Assembly: GCA_038226175.1 (NCBI GenBank)
Contig: JBBRQP010000008.1
Location: 4,885-68,884, forward strand
DNA: 64,000 nucleotides
DNA from: JBBRQP01 sp038226175
GTDB taxonomy: Bacteria > Cyanobacteriota > Cyanobacteriia > Gloeobacterales > Anthocerotibacteraceae
Direction of reading: 5' to 3'
Shown here piece after piece: positions 35,743 through 44,465 of this stretch. Position 1 is the stretch's first letter. The number at the start of each line of letters is the position of its first letter. Under the pieces are notes generated by a model. That model was not told the DNA's origin and made no database searches. It saw only the letters and a program-made list of their open reading frames with translations. The translations under genes were made by a program, and so were the position numbers.

Positions 35743-35779
35743 CAGGAGGCTTGAGAGCTGTCTGGACTTGCTCGACGGT
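35743..35779 (-). pseudogene. Remnant 3' end of an Rpn-like gene
   Basis: These 37 bp match 34792-34828 (the stop-proximal end of the Rpn-like gene) at 35 of 37 positions, in the same orientation. The rest of the second copy is missing. It therefore marks deletion of a tandem paralogue or a recombination scar, directly next to the palindromic element. Confidence 0.6.
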
Positions 35780-35806
35780 TTAGATAGTCGTTCATGGCCT
35801 GAAAAA

Positions 35807-35951
35807 GCCCCTCTGCCCCATAAATGGGGGATGAAGCCCGGCTAATACTTGGTTTGGATACCTGAGAAGAAATAGAGCGTTAACGCTCTATTTCTGAAAG
35901 TGTAACTTTCCCTAAGCGTGCCTTGGTTCCCCATTTATGGGGCGGAGGGGC
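35807..35951. mobile_element. MITE-like nested palindromic element
   Basis: The outer arms 35807-35829 and 35929-35951 are 23-bp inverted repeats matching at 22 of 23 positions. Centrally lies a perfect 28-bp palindrome without a loop (35868-35895, arm AGAAATAGAGCGTT). Each outer arm contains its own CCCCAT(A/T)AATGGGG-like mini-hairpin. The element is 145 bp, has no coding capacity, and lies between an Rpn remnant and hsdS. Its right arm runs into the 31-bp repeat shared with 4635-4665. These features fit a miniature transposable element mobilised by an IS200/IS605-type or DDE transposase elsewhere in the genome. No transposase is present here. Confidence 0.6.
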
Positions 35952-35977
35952 TGACTATTCAAGCGGTAAGCGTATTA
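35929..35977 (+). repeat. Hairpin plus 31-bp dispersed repeat, copy 2
   Basis: Hairpin CCCCA-TTTA-TGGGG (35929-35942), a 4-nt spacer, then the 31-bp sequence at 35947-35977. The 31-bp part is identical to 4635-4665 except for two positions. The loop differs between copies while the stem is kept, suggesting selection on structure. Confidence 0.65.
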
Positions 35978-36042
35978 GGCAGTGTCTGAGCATTTGCTAA
36001 TCGAGAGTCAGTCAAGTTTTGGTCGCGCTTAGTGACTTAGGG

Positions 36043-37386
36043 CTACTTCTGTACCTTTTTACGACCACGTTGCTTTGTATCTCCTACTTGAGATCTTATG
36101 CGTTCTAAAAGAACACTGGCAGGCTCATCATTGGGGTCTTGGGGGACTAGCTCACCCCGAAAGGCTTTGGCTAGGGTGGCTTGCTCTAGGCGGGTGCGGA
36201 GACGTTGAGCTTGTGCTAACTCAAAATAAATCGTATTGATTGCTGACATTGAGTTATCGACAAGGCGGAGTAACTCATCCATCCCATTAGCTGGAGGAAG
36301 TGGAATAGGTGTACTTTTTAACACCTTGCCATTAATCTTCGGCATATTGCCAGCAGTGCCAGTTGCATTGGATTGAAAATATTGGCGAGCTATATCTGAG
36401 TTAAGGTATCTCCATAAGTATGTACCTAATGAGTTACTAGATACCCTAATTCGCATCATCAAATCAGGGTAGATATAAGTTTGTTCTGGTCCATCAAATA
36501 TAGCTGTTGCACCGACATACTCTAATGAGTTAGCACGTTGTACAAGAATATCGCCCTTTCGCAGCCAGTACTTAGCATTTGGTGGAATACTTTCATTAAG
36601 ACGCTTTACTGCTTTAGGCGATAAATCTAATATGCCGCGAGTTGTTGCTGTTAGCTTAAGGCTTAAGGTGCCTTGCCCATCTTCAGATGCTTGAGGAGAA
36701 TAGCTATTAGTTGGTCCCTCTTGTACCAAATTCTCCAATAGGAATTCCTTCCACCCTACTAACTCCTCAGTCCCCCGCCAATCCGCCGTCAACTCTCCTC
36801 GAAACGCAGCAGCCAACACAGCCTGTTTATACCGTTCAATGAGCCGAGGGATATGAGCCAACTCATCACGAGCACGAGTACTGTAGGTCATCAGGGCATC
36901 TAGCTTAGCTACAATGCGCTTTTGTTCGGGGAGAGGGGGAATCCCAATCTGAATTTCGGCAACTGCCTTCGGCCTAGCTCGCATTAACGAGCCACCTACA
37001 CCGGAGACGTTGGATAAGAAGACTTGCCGAAATGCAGGTTCGGAAAGTGCATAGCGTAGGTAGTCTGGGTCACCAATGGAAGAGCGAATTACAATCCATT
37101 CCCCAGACGCAATCTGGCGGTTGAGCCCTTTTGGAGCAACTTTCCAGACACGGTTTATATGCGGGACAATCTTACAAAGAAGGACATCATTAGGCTCAAC
37201 TGATTGCTTAGTAGAGCCAATATTACTACCAGGTAGAACCTCTGGTGCTGAACAGGAAAAGGATGGAACACTGTAGAGCTCAAACGTCTCTGCTGGGTAA
37301 CGGACAGGATCTACATTTGGAGTAGACGGCATTCCCACTTCTTTAAGTGGAAGATTAAGCCAGCTTTCAAGAAGGATCTTCTTCAT
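36043..37386 (-). CDS. hsdS: Type I restriction-modification specificity subunit HsdS
   Basis: This 447-residue protein has two target-recognition domains, each followed by a conserved helical spacer. TRD1 runs to about residue 150, then IGIPPLPEQKRIVAKLDALM and RYKQAVLAAAFRGELTADWR. TRD2 runs to about 360, then PIPLPPANGMDELLRLVDNS and LEQATLAKAFRGELVPQDP. The duplicated LxxAFRGEL motif is typical. Each TRD reads one half of a split target site. HsdS joins HsdM (methylation) and HsdR (cleavage). The target cannot be deduced from sequence. It is separated from hsdM by 300 bp containing a gene remnant. Confidence 0.93.
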   Translation of the reverse strand: MKKILLESWLNLPLKEVGMPSTPNVDPVRYPAETFELYSVPSFSCSAPEVLPGSNIGSTKQSVEPNDVLLCKIVPHINRVWKVAPKGLNRQIASGEWIVIRSSIGDPDYLRYALSEPAFRQVFLSNVSGVGGSLMRARPKAVAEIQIGIPPLPEQKRIVAKLDALMTYSTRARDELAHIPRLIERYKQAVLAAAFRGELTADWRGTEELVGWKEFLLENLVQEGPTNSYSPQASEDGQGTLSLKLTATTRGILDLSPKAVKRLNESIPPNAKYWLRKGDILVQRANSLEYVGATAIFDGPEQTYIYPDLMMRIRVSSNSLGTYLWRYLNSDIARQYFQSNATGTAGNMPKINGKVLKSTPIPLPPANGMDELLRLVDNSMSAINTIYFELAQAQRLRTRLEQATLAKAFRGELVPQDPNDEPASVLLERIRSQVGDTKQRGRKKVQK

Positions 37387-37438
37387 ACTTCCACCCCCTC
37401 TAAAACAACAGATTCAACCATGATCAACTCTTTTATCC

Positions 37439-37564
37439 TCACCATGTAGGAGGTTGATACCGTACTGGGCGTTGTCTCCAATCTACAGGAAAACCCAACT
37501 GATTTAGAGTCGTTTGTGATTGTTTATTTAGCAACTCGATTAGCCGTTGCCGCCAAGGGGGATT
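37439..37564 (-). pseudogene. Possible C-terminal remnant of an Abi-like (abortive infection) protein
   Basis: The minus-strand frame from just after a TAA (37565-37567) to a TGA (37439-37441) reads NPPWRQRLIELLNKQ then TTLNQLGFPVDWRQRP, 41 codons. The pattern W-x-x-RL-x-x-LL ... (M/L)GFP-x-x-W resembles the end of Abi_2/AbiD-F proteins, which sit in or beside restriction operons. There is no start codon or upstream domain, so it would be dead. Match is from memory and short. The rest of the 37387-37686 gap shows nothing I can assign. Confidence 0.3.
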
Positions 37565-37686
37565 TTACTCATGACCCCCTGCCCAAAAAAAAGTAACCCC
37601 CACGTTTGAGGCTGCCGAAGCACTAGCCTTGGAGGGTTTTATTACTACTATGATAACCCAAATATTGATAATTTTTGACAAAATCG

Positions 37687-39201
37687 TCATGCCGTCCAGA
37701 CCTCGCTAGTAGTTTCCGGCTCTCGTTCAATAGTTACTAATTCTTCACTCAATGCCTCTATCTCCTCCAGCGCATTCCGCAAATGTTGAGCAATCGCCGC
37801 CGCCAACTCCTCCGGCTCCGTCAATTCATCCTCAGGGTCTTGGCTCTCATCCCGCAACCAAGCAATATCCAGATTGTCATTACGAGCAGCTATCTGGTCA
37901 CGGCTAAAGCAACGGAAACGACCTTCCTCCCCCTGGTCAACACGGGGCGATAGCCCGTAGGGGTCATCCCCGAAGCACTGCTCAAACTCAGCAAAATCCT
38001 CAACTTTCAAGGGGCGCGTCTTGCCATAGCTCGGCGCATTAGCCCGCATATCGTAAACCCATACATCCTTGGTGCTAGCGCGGTCAGCCTTACCCCGTGC
38101 CAGAAACACCACATTAGTCTTGACCCCTTGAGCATAAAAAATCCCCGTAGGCAGTCTCAAGATCGTATGCACATGACACCGCTCCATCATCTCCTGGCGC
38201 AAGCGACGACCCGTATTGTCCTCAAAAAGGACATTATCCGGTAACACCACCGCTGCTCTTCCCCCTGGCTTTAAGGCTCGATAGATATGCTCCACAAAGG
38301 CCAACTGTTTATTGCTGGTGTTGGCAGTGATCGAGAAATCATTACGGGTCGGTCGTCCCCCGCCCTTTTTAGTGCCAAAGGGCGGATTAGTTAAGATGAC
38401 ATCCGCTCTACCCAAGGCTTGCCCATCGGGAGATAAGGTATCGCCAGACCCGACTGGGCTTTCGATGCCGTGGAGCATCAGGTTCATCAGACAAAGTTTA
38501 TGGGTATCAGGCACCAGTTCTAGCCCCGTAAAAGCAACCTGGCGTGGGAAGTGCTGTTGTTCGGTGGTCAAACTATATAAATCCTTGGTTTGCGCCTTGA
38601 TGTAATGGTCTGCTGCCACCAAAAATCCACCTGTACCCGCTGCGGGGTCTTGGATAATCTCTCCCACTTTGGGCTTGACCAGCCGGACAATGCAATCAAT
38701 TAGCGGTCGAGGCGTGAAGTATTGCCCGGCTCCCGACTTCTTCTCCGAGGCATTCTTTTCTAGCAAACCCTCATAAAGATTACCTAAACCCTCTTCGCGC
38801 GCTGAGAACCAGTCCAGACGCTCAATGGCCGTGGTGAGAGATTTGAGATTGGCGGGTTTACGCAGCGAAGTTTGAGCATCCGCAAAGATAGCCTTAGTCC
38901 GGGCATCGCCAAAATGCTGCTTATCCGGTGCCGAGGAACCCAAGTCCAAGAGCATTTGCTTATAGTGGGTCAGCTGGGCTTCCCCCTCACGGTGGGTGAG
39001 TTCAGACCAGCGGTAGTTAGCAGGGAGCAAATTTTCTCGTCCTGTCTCCGCCAACATCTTGAGAAATAGCAGGTAGGTGAGTTCGGTAACGTATAGCTGG
39101 TAGGTAATGCCATCATCCCGCAGGATATTACACAAATTCCATAACTTAGCGACAATATCGCGGGTACTAGCCGTTAGCTGATTCAACCGACCACACTCCA
39201 A
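37687..39201 (-). CDS. hsdM: Type I restriction-modification DNA methyltransferase subunit HsdM
   Basis: This 504-residue protein has the N-terminal helical HsdM_N region (TASTRDIVAKLWNLCNILRD, ITYQLYVTELTYLLFLKML). The SAM-binding core has GAGQYFTPRPLIDCIVRLV and IIQDPAAGTGGFLVAADHYI (motif I), and the catalytic motif IV is DVILTNPPFGTKKGG. LPDNVLFEDNTGRRLRQEMM and LRLPTGIFYAQGVKTNVVF are further typical blocks. It makes N6-methyladenine at the target defined by HsdS. It overlaps the hsdR stop-proximal end by 19 bp, so hsdR and hsdM are coupled. Confidence 0.95.
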   Translation of the reverse strand: MECGRLNQLTASTRDIVAKLWNLCNILRDDGITYQLYVTELTYLLFLKMLAETGRENLLPANYRWSELTHREGEAQLTHYKQMLLDLGSSAPDKQHFGDARTKAIFADAQTSLRKPANLKSLTTAIERLDWFSAREEGLGNLYEGLLEKNASEKKSGAGQYFTPRPLIDCIVRLVKPKVGEIIQDPAAGTGGFLVAADHYIKAQTKDLYSLTTEQQHFPRQVAFTGLELVPDTHKLCLMNLMLHGIESPVGSGDTLSPDGQALGRADVILTNPPFGTKKGGGRPTRNDFSITANTSNKQLAFVEHIYRALKPGGRAAVVLPDNVLFEDNTGRRLRQEMMERCHVHTILRLPTGIFYAQGVKTNVVFLARGKADRASTKDVWVYDMRANAPSYGKTRPLKVEDFAEFEQCFGDDPYGLSPRVDQGEEGRFRCFSRDQIAARNDNLDIAWLRDESQDPEDELTEPEELAAAIAQHLRNALEEIEALSEELVTIEREPETTSEVWTA

Positions 39202-42200
39202 ATTTCTTCATTGATATCACCCAGGATGGTTTCTAACTTACCATCAAACCGCTTATTCAAATTAGCAAACCCCCCGGTATCCACCTTAAATTGGTCGGAG
39301 TCGAGAGCTTCGCGGTCTACCACAATCTCCTTAATAAACTGGTCACCAATCCGCTTCAACCATTTACGTTGGATTTCCGTCCAGGCATGACGTTTGAGGA
39401 TGCGTTCCATCGCCGCTTTAACCCTGTCCTCATAGGGAATCAGGGCATCCCCTAAAGCAGCACGGCGGATAAAACCAATAATCGAAGCGGCAATATCCTC
39501 ATTTTTAGCATCCTGCCAAGCCCGTCGCAGATTGGTATCCGAGTACCCCAAGCGGTCTAGCTCTAGCCGTAGCGCTTTAAGTTGGGCACGGGTTAGGTCA
39601 CGGGGCCGTTGGGTCACGACGCTGAGTGCCACTATCTCATTGAGGTTATTGCGCACAAAGGCGGTGAAGGCATCCAGGAAATCTTCTGGCTTCTGCCCTG
39701 AGCCATAGCCCCGCGTTATCGAACGAAGGGAATCGGGGTGGTTGGAGATGGGTAATACCGACCCTCTACCCTGATCAGGGTTCCAATCCAAAATTAGGCC
39801 AAGGTTAGGTTTATCGCTTGCCCATTGCGCCAATTGCTGAGCGGGTTCCGTGCGCAGCCTCACCAAGGTTTCCTCTGGGGTCTCCCCTATTTCCTGCTGG
39901 TACAGCTCCCGCGCTTCGGCATTGAGCTTAGTGAGGCGACGGCGCAGCTTGACCACGATTTGTTCAATAATCGTGTCCTGGTGGTTGACGGCCTCTTGCT
40001 TTTGGAGTTCCTCAAAAAGTTGGGTCAGGGTAATGGATGGGTCAGCTACCACGGGCTTCATTGTGGTCACCGCTTCCAGGGTGCTGTACACGTCTACGGC
40101 ATCAAAAATACGAAAGGTTTCTTTGCCAATCTCTGGGCATTGGCGGGTTGCCCGACCCATCATTTGTTCATAGAGAATGCGGCTATTGACCCGACGCAAG
40201 AAAACCAGATTGGTAATACTAGGAACATCAATCCCTGTCGTTAAAAGGTCTACCGTCACAGCAATTTTAGGCAAGGGGTCATTACGGAAGGCCAAGATTA
40301 AGTCCCGCACCCGGTCGACACTCCCGGTAATTTTTTTAATCGTCGCATCATCTATCTCCCCAAAACGTTCTGCAAACACCTGTTTGAGTTGGTTGACCAC
40401 AATATCGGCATGACCATTATTCACAGCAAAGATCAGGGTTTTACCCGGTTCGGCAGGGTCAATATAATCGGCAAGAGCCTCCGCTACCACCCGGTTAAAA
40501 GATTCGGTTATCACCTTGCGGTTAAATTCTTCTACTTCATAGTTCAGCTCATCTGCCACAGCCACAGAATCTATGGTTCCTGTACCCGTATTGTAGAGTT
40601 GGACTTGCTCCCCCGTTCTAAATCTAATACCCTCCTGGGCTAGAGCCGTCAGGATTTGGATAGGAGGTTCGTGGTCAATGAGATAGCCATCAATCACCGC
40701 CTCACGGTAGGAATAGGTATAGATGGGGTCACCAAAAATAGCAACGGTGTGTAGCGCAGGCGTAGCCGTCAGACCAATCTTGACCGCATCGAAATGTTCT
40801 AATACCCGACGGTACTTAGAAATGTAGTCTTCCTGAGAACGAAACTCAATTTCTGCATCTGATAACTCCCGGTCTAGCAAATACCCGCGATGGCATTCAT
40901 CCACTACCAGCAAGTCATATTGGTCTACTGGGGGTATATCTGCTGGCTCACTGGCATAGAGTACCCGCTTCACCAGCCCTTGGATCGTGCAGATATGGAC
41001 TTTGGTTTCTGAATCCGGCTTAACCTCTTTCAATTCTTTGAGCCCGAAAGTATCGGCAAAGGTGCGGATACTCACCACCTTCGTGGTCTTAAATTCTCTT
41101 GCTGCCTGTTCCCCTAGGGCACTACGGTCAACCACAAAACAGATGCGCTTAAACCGCTTGGCACTGAGCAACCGATAGAGCAAAGCAATTGCCAGTTTGG
41201 TTTTACCCGTACCTGTTGCCATCGCCACCAACATCCGCCGTTGGTCTTGCTCCAGAGCGTTTTCAATATTCTCGATTGCCTGACGCTGATAGGGTCGTAG
41301 CGGGAAGCCAAATTCCATGGTTTGGGTTTTGAGGGCGCGATGGGCATCTTCCCGATCCATTTCTAAGAGGTTGACTAGTCCTTCCGGGGTATACCAATCC
41401 ATCAGAGCCCGGCGCAGATTGGTCGGTTTACGGGCATCCCGGAACCAAATTCCACTTTCTGTTTCTAATTGTTTTAGGTAAGGCCGCCCATTAGCACTAA
41501 ACAAAAAAGGCACCTTAAATTGTTGACCTTTGCCGTCCTGCCAAGGCTCACCCGCAAAAACAACGCCCGCTTTGGCCTCTATCCCCCGTGCATAGCGTTC
41601 TACTTGGTCAATACAGGCCGAGACATTTTTGTTCTTCTTTTTAGCTTCTACTAGGCCGAGGCAGGTGGTACCCACGAACAGCGCGTAATCAGCAGGGTCA
41701 CTTACGGTTGGCCATTCGGCAATGGCAAAGTTACGTCCCCGTACCGGACGGGTGCCTTTGCTATAACGGAGAGTTTCTGTATCAACTTCCCAGCCCCGGT
41801 CTCTAAGTTGCTGGTCAATAATCGCTCGCGTCCCAGCTTCATCCAAACCAAGGGTTTTTCCAAGATCCTGAGCTATTTGAATCTGGCGAGCTTGTTGTTC
41901 CTGGGGAACTAAAGTAGCGGTCTGTTGCAGGGTCTTTAATTCCTGAACTAACACTTGCTTAGCGGCTTCCGCTTCCGAAGCTAATTGCTCCCAAAGGGCT
42001 TTTTCCTCGGCTTCTTTGGCTACCCGTTGATCTGCTGAGAGCAGAACTTCAGCTTGGTGGCGGGCCTCTTCTTTAGCGCGCTCAGTGTCGGTTTGACTGG
42101 CAATCAGTTCCCTTTGTAACTGAGCTAGATCCTCCCGTAATTGTTCTGATGGATCTGCTGGGGGTGTCGGCGGCACAAAGGAGCCTGTCGAGAATTTCTG

Positions 42201-42584
42201 GTCTGTACCAAAGCTACGTTGGAACCAAATGCCGAGTTGATGGGCAATTTTAAGAGCCGTAAGGGCAGTACCGTGATTGCCTGTATAGTTATGAGCCGCC
42301 TCATTACCTCGACTCCGCAGATGATGGAAATACTCTGAGACCTGTGGGCTTAAAGCTCCTTCCTGTTTTAAGCGCCGTAACAGCTCAGACTGACTCTCTT
42401 GGGGGTCTTTTAAAAGTCCTAAGCTGGCTGCGGTGAGTTGTGCCAAAAATTCACTATATTGCCGGAGTTTGATTAGGGTGGTATTGGGATCTTCCTGAAA
42501 ATAGCGTTCTGCCAACGACCCAAGCCGCACTAATTGGGCATCAAAAGCCTTGAGATGATTAAAGTTTTTGGACTCTGGTAACAC
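39183..42584 (-). CDS. hsdR: Type I restriction endonuclease/helicase subunit HsdR
   Basis: This 1133-residue protein starts at GTG 42584. Residues 1-130 form a DUF4145-type helical domain (HLRSRGNEAAHNYTGNHGTA). A coiled coil (about 150-230) is followed by the HSDR_N nuclease domain with ISDPADYALFVGTTCLGLVEAKK-like residues (D...E-x-K active site). The SF2 helicase motor has MATGTGKTKLA (motif I), VVDECHRGYL (DECH, motif II) and MMGRATRQCPEIG (motif VI). It cuts unmodified DNA after ATP-driven translocation. The 20 or so genes around it look native, so the hsdRMS set with its MITE neighbour is an inserted defence island. No frameshift was seen. Confidence 0.95.
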   Translation of the reverse strand: MLPESKNFNHLKAFDAQLVRLGSLAERYFQEDPNTTLIKLRQYSEFLAQLTAASLGLLKDPQESQSELLRRLKQEGALSPQVSEYFHHLRSRGNEAAHNYTGNHGTALTALKIAHQLGIWFQRSFGTDQKFSTGSFVPPTPPADPSEQLREDLAQLQRELIASQTDTERAKEEARHQAEVLLSADQRVAKEAEEKALWEQLASEAEAAKQVLVQELKTLQQTATLVPQEQQARQIQIAQDLGKTLGLDEAGTRAIIDQQLRDRGWEVDTETLRYSKGTRPVRGRNFAIAEWPTVSDPADYALFVGTTCLGLVEAKKKNKNVSACIDQVERYARGIEAKAGVVFAGEPWQDGKGQQFKVPFLFSANGRPYLKQLETESGIWFRDARKPTNLRRALMDWYTPEGLVNLLEMDREDAHRALKTQTMEFGFPLRPYQRQAIENIENALEQDQRRMLVAMATGTGKTKLAIALLYRLLSAKRFKRICFVVDRSALGEQAAREFKTTKVVSIRTFADTFGLKELKEVKPDSETKVHICTIQGLVKRVLYASEPADIPPVDQYDLLVVDECHRGYLLDRELSDAEIEFRSQEDYISKYRRVLEHFDAVKIGLTATPALHTVAIFGDPIYTYSYREAVIDGYLIDHEPPIQILTALAQEGIRFRTGEQVQLYNTGTGTIDSVAVADELNYEVEEFNRKVITESFNRVVAEALADYIDPAEPGKTLIFAVNNGHADIVVNQLKQVFAERFGEIDDATIKKITGSVDRVRDLILAFRNDPLPKIAVTVDLLTTGIDVPSITNLVFLRRVNSRILYEQMMGRATRQCPEIGKETFRIFDAVDVYSTLEAVTTMKPVVADPSITLTQLFEELQKQEAVNHQDTIIEQIVVKLRRRLTKLNAEARELYQQEIGETPEETLVRLRTEPAQQLAQWASDKPNLGLILDWNPDQGRGSVLPISNHPDSLRSITRGYGSGQKPEDFLDAFTAFVRNNLNEIVALSVVTQRPRDLTRAQLKALRLELDRLGYSDTNLRRAWQDAKNEDIAASIIGFIRRAALGDALIPYEDRVKAAMERILKRHAWTEIQRKWLKRIGDQFIKEIVVDREALDSDQFKVDTGGFANLNKRFDGKLETILGDINEEIWSVVG

Positions 42585-42739
42585 AGTCCATTACCTCTTG
42601 GGGTAGGCGGTTATTGAACAAAATATGGCCTAGCTCCCAACTATCTTACTAGTTTTATACTGATGGCAAGCTCATTCACCAAAAGCGGTGAGGAGAATCT
42701 TTTACAACCTTGCACAATAGCCATAGGAAAACATCACAA

Positions 42740-43921
42740 TTAGCGATCCACTTCACCCATGATGATATCGACCGATCCCAAAATTGCCATCAAGTCAGCG
42801 ATTTTGCAGCCTTGAACCATTTGGGCAAGCGGACCGAGATTGACAAAGCCCGGGGGACGAATTTTGAAACGCCAAGGGCTAGTGGAACCATCACCGATTA
42901 GATAAATGCCTAGTTCACCCTTTGAAGACTCGATGCGGACATAATGTTCACCCGCTGGGATTTTGAAGTTAGGGGCAGGTTTTTTGCTAATAAACTGATA
43001 ATCCGCACCATTCCAGTCACTTTTGGGGCCACCAGCAAGGCGTTGGGCTTCTAGGTTTTCGTAAGGGCCACCAGGGATCTGATCGAGACATTGCAAGATG
43101 ATTTTGGTCGATTCGCGCATTTCTTTGAGCCGTACCAGATACCGCGCCAGTACATCACCTTCCGTTGCCCAAGCCACCTCAAAATCCACTTCATCGTAGA
43201 TAGCGTAGGGCTCGGCTCGACGCAAATCCCACTTCACGCCTGAGGCTCTTAGCATGGCTCCCGATAAACCCCAATTGATTGCGTCTTCTCGGGAAAGTAC
43301 GCCTAATCCTTCGACCCGGCGACGAAAAATTGGATTATTGGTAATCAGGACTTCGTATTCATCAACTTTGGGCAAGAAATAATGACAAAAATCACGACAC
43401 TTATCTACCCAACCGTAGGTCAAGTCTGAGGCCACCCCACCGACACGGTGATAGTTGTGCATCATGCGCACCCCAGAACAGGCTTCAAATAAGTCATAGA
43501 CTAATTCGCGTTCACGGAAAATATAGAAGAATGGCGTATTAGCCCCCAAATCAGCCATGAAGGGCCCTAACCAGAGCAGGTGCGAACCAATGCGCGCCAA
43601 CTCCATCATGATCACGCGGATGTATTGAGCCCGTTTTGGTACTGGGATATCGGCAAGTTGCTCGAAGGCCATACAGACGACGGCTTCCATCAACATCGTG
43701 GCAGCATAATCCCAGCGGGTCGAATAGGGTAAAAACTGAACAACCGTGCGATTTTCGGCGATTTTTTCCATACCGCGATGCAAGTAACCCAAAACGGGTT
43801 CACAATCTTCAATATTTTCACCATTGAGGGTGACAATCAAACGTAATACACCATGCATCGAAGGGTGATGAGGCCCTAGATTTAGTATCATCCGGTCGGC
43901 ACGGGTTTCAATCATCGTCAT
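42740..43921 (-). CDS. ndhH: NAD(P)H-quinone oxidoreductase (NDH-1) subunit H
   Basis: I start at ATG 43921 (393 residues), as in other cyanobacteria, rather than at the GTG at 43945. Signatures are MILNLGPHHPSMHGVLRLIV, DCEPVLGYLHRGMEKIAENR, YSTRWDYAATMLMEAVVCMA, MMHNYHRVGGVASDL and GELGIYLIGDGSTSPWRFKI then RPPGFVNL. The C-terminus is MAILGSVDIIMGEVDR. NdhH is the 49-kDa-like subunit near the quinone site of NDH-1, in the peripheral arm. It stands alone, apart from the other ndh genes, as is common in cyanobacteria. It is transcribed from the region upstream of 43946, in which I see no clear promoter. Confidence 0.96.
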   Translation of the reverse strand: MTMIETRADRMILNLGPHHPSMHGVLRLIVTLNGENIEDCEPVLGYLHRGMEKIAENRTVVQFLPYSTRWDYAATMLMEAVVCMAFEQLADIPVPKRAQYIRVIMMELARIGSHLLWLGPFMADLGANTPFFYIFRERELVYDLFEACSGVRMMHNYHRVGGVASDLTYGWVDKCRDFCHYFLPKVDEYEVLITNNPIFRRRVEGLGVLSREDAINWGLSGAMLRASGVKWDLRRAEPYAIYDEVDFEVAWATEGDVLARYLVRLKEMRESTKIILQCLDQIPGGPYENLEAQRLAGGPKSDWNGADYQFISKKPAPNFKIPAGEHYVRIESSKGELGIYLIGDGSTSPWRFKIRPPGFVNLGPLAQMVQGCKIADLMAILGSVDIIMGEVDR

Positions 43922-44087
43922 AAGGATAAGCCTCGCCGCTGTCACACTCCATCATAAGTCAGGAGTTCCTAATCTGGGAGGGGTCTTTGTTATCAGAGCA
44001 AAGCTGGTTGCCAAAACCTGATTGCCACCATCAGCCATACATGCGGCTGAATTAGTAGAAATCAAGGATCAAGAATAAATTGGCACA

Positions 44088-44462
44088 TTAACCCAAACTT
44101 CTTGCTGTCAAAAAGCCCAAGTAAGCAGCACCGATACCACCGCCTACACTACCCAAAACATAGCCTGCTGCGAGCATTAGCTTACCCTGCTCAACTAATC
44201 CTAGGGTTTCGATACTAAACGCACTAAACGTCGTATAAGCACCACAAAATCCTGTGCCTAAAAGTAACCGTAACTCCATACTCAAGGCTAGCTCACCTCG
44301 CAAAGAAACAAGCAAACCCAGCACAAAAGATCCAGTTAGGTTAATCAGTAATGTCCCTAACGGAAAACCAGAACCAAAACGTTCTAGTGCCCACATACCC
44401 AACCCATAGCGCGTAAGTGCACCCAAGGCTCCCCCCAACATAATTAACAGTAGCGAGGGCAT
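44088..44462 (-). CDS. crcB: Fluoride efflux channel CrcB/Fluc
   Basis: This 124-residue protein has four hydrophobic helices and the Fluc motifs GGALGALTRYGLG, PLGTLLINLTGSFVLGLLVS and LLGTGFCGAYTTFSAFSIET. These include the pore asparagine, the central GxxGxxTTFSxF break helix and the sodium site. It forms a dual-topology dimer exporting fluoride. It begins 3 bp after the mazG stop, so the two genes share a transcript. I found no fluoride riboswitch upstream of mazG. Confidence 0.93.
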   Translation of the reverse strand: MPSLLLIMLGGALGALTRYGLGMWALERFGSGFPLGTLLINLTGSFVLGLLVSLRGELALSMELRLLLGTGFCGAYTTFSAFSIETLGLVEQGKLMLAAGYVLGSVGGGIGAAYLGFLTARSLG

Positions 44463-44465
44463 CCG

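Noticed and set aside
37444..37599. Plus-strand open stretch between hsdS and hsdM reading VSNLQENPTDLESFV and further residues
   Set aside because: It has no proper start and is the reverse complement of the more protein-like minus-strand Abi-like fragment.
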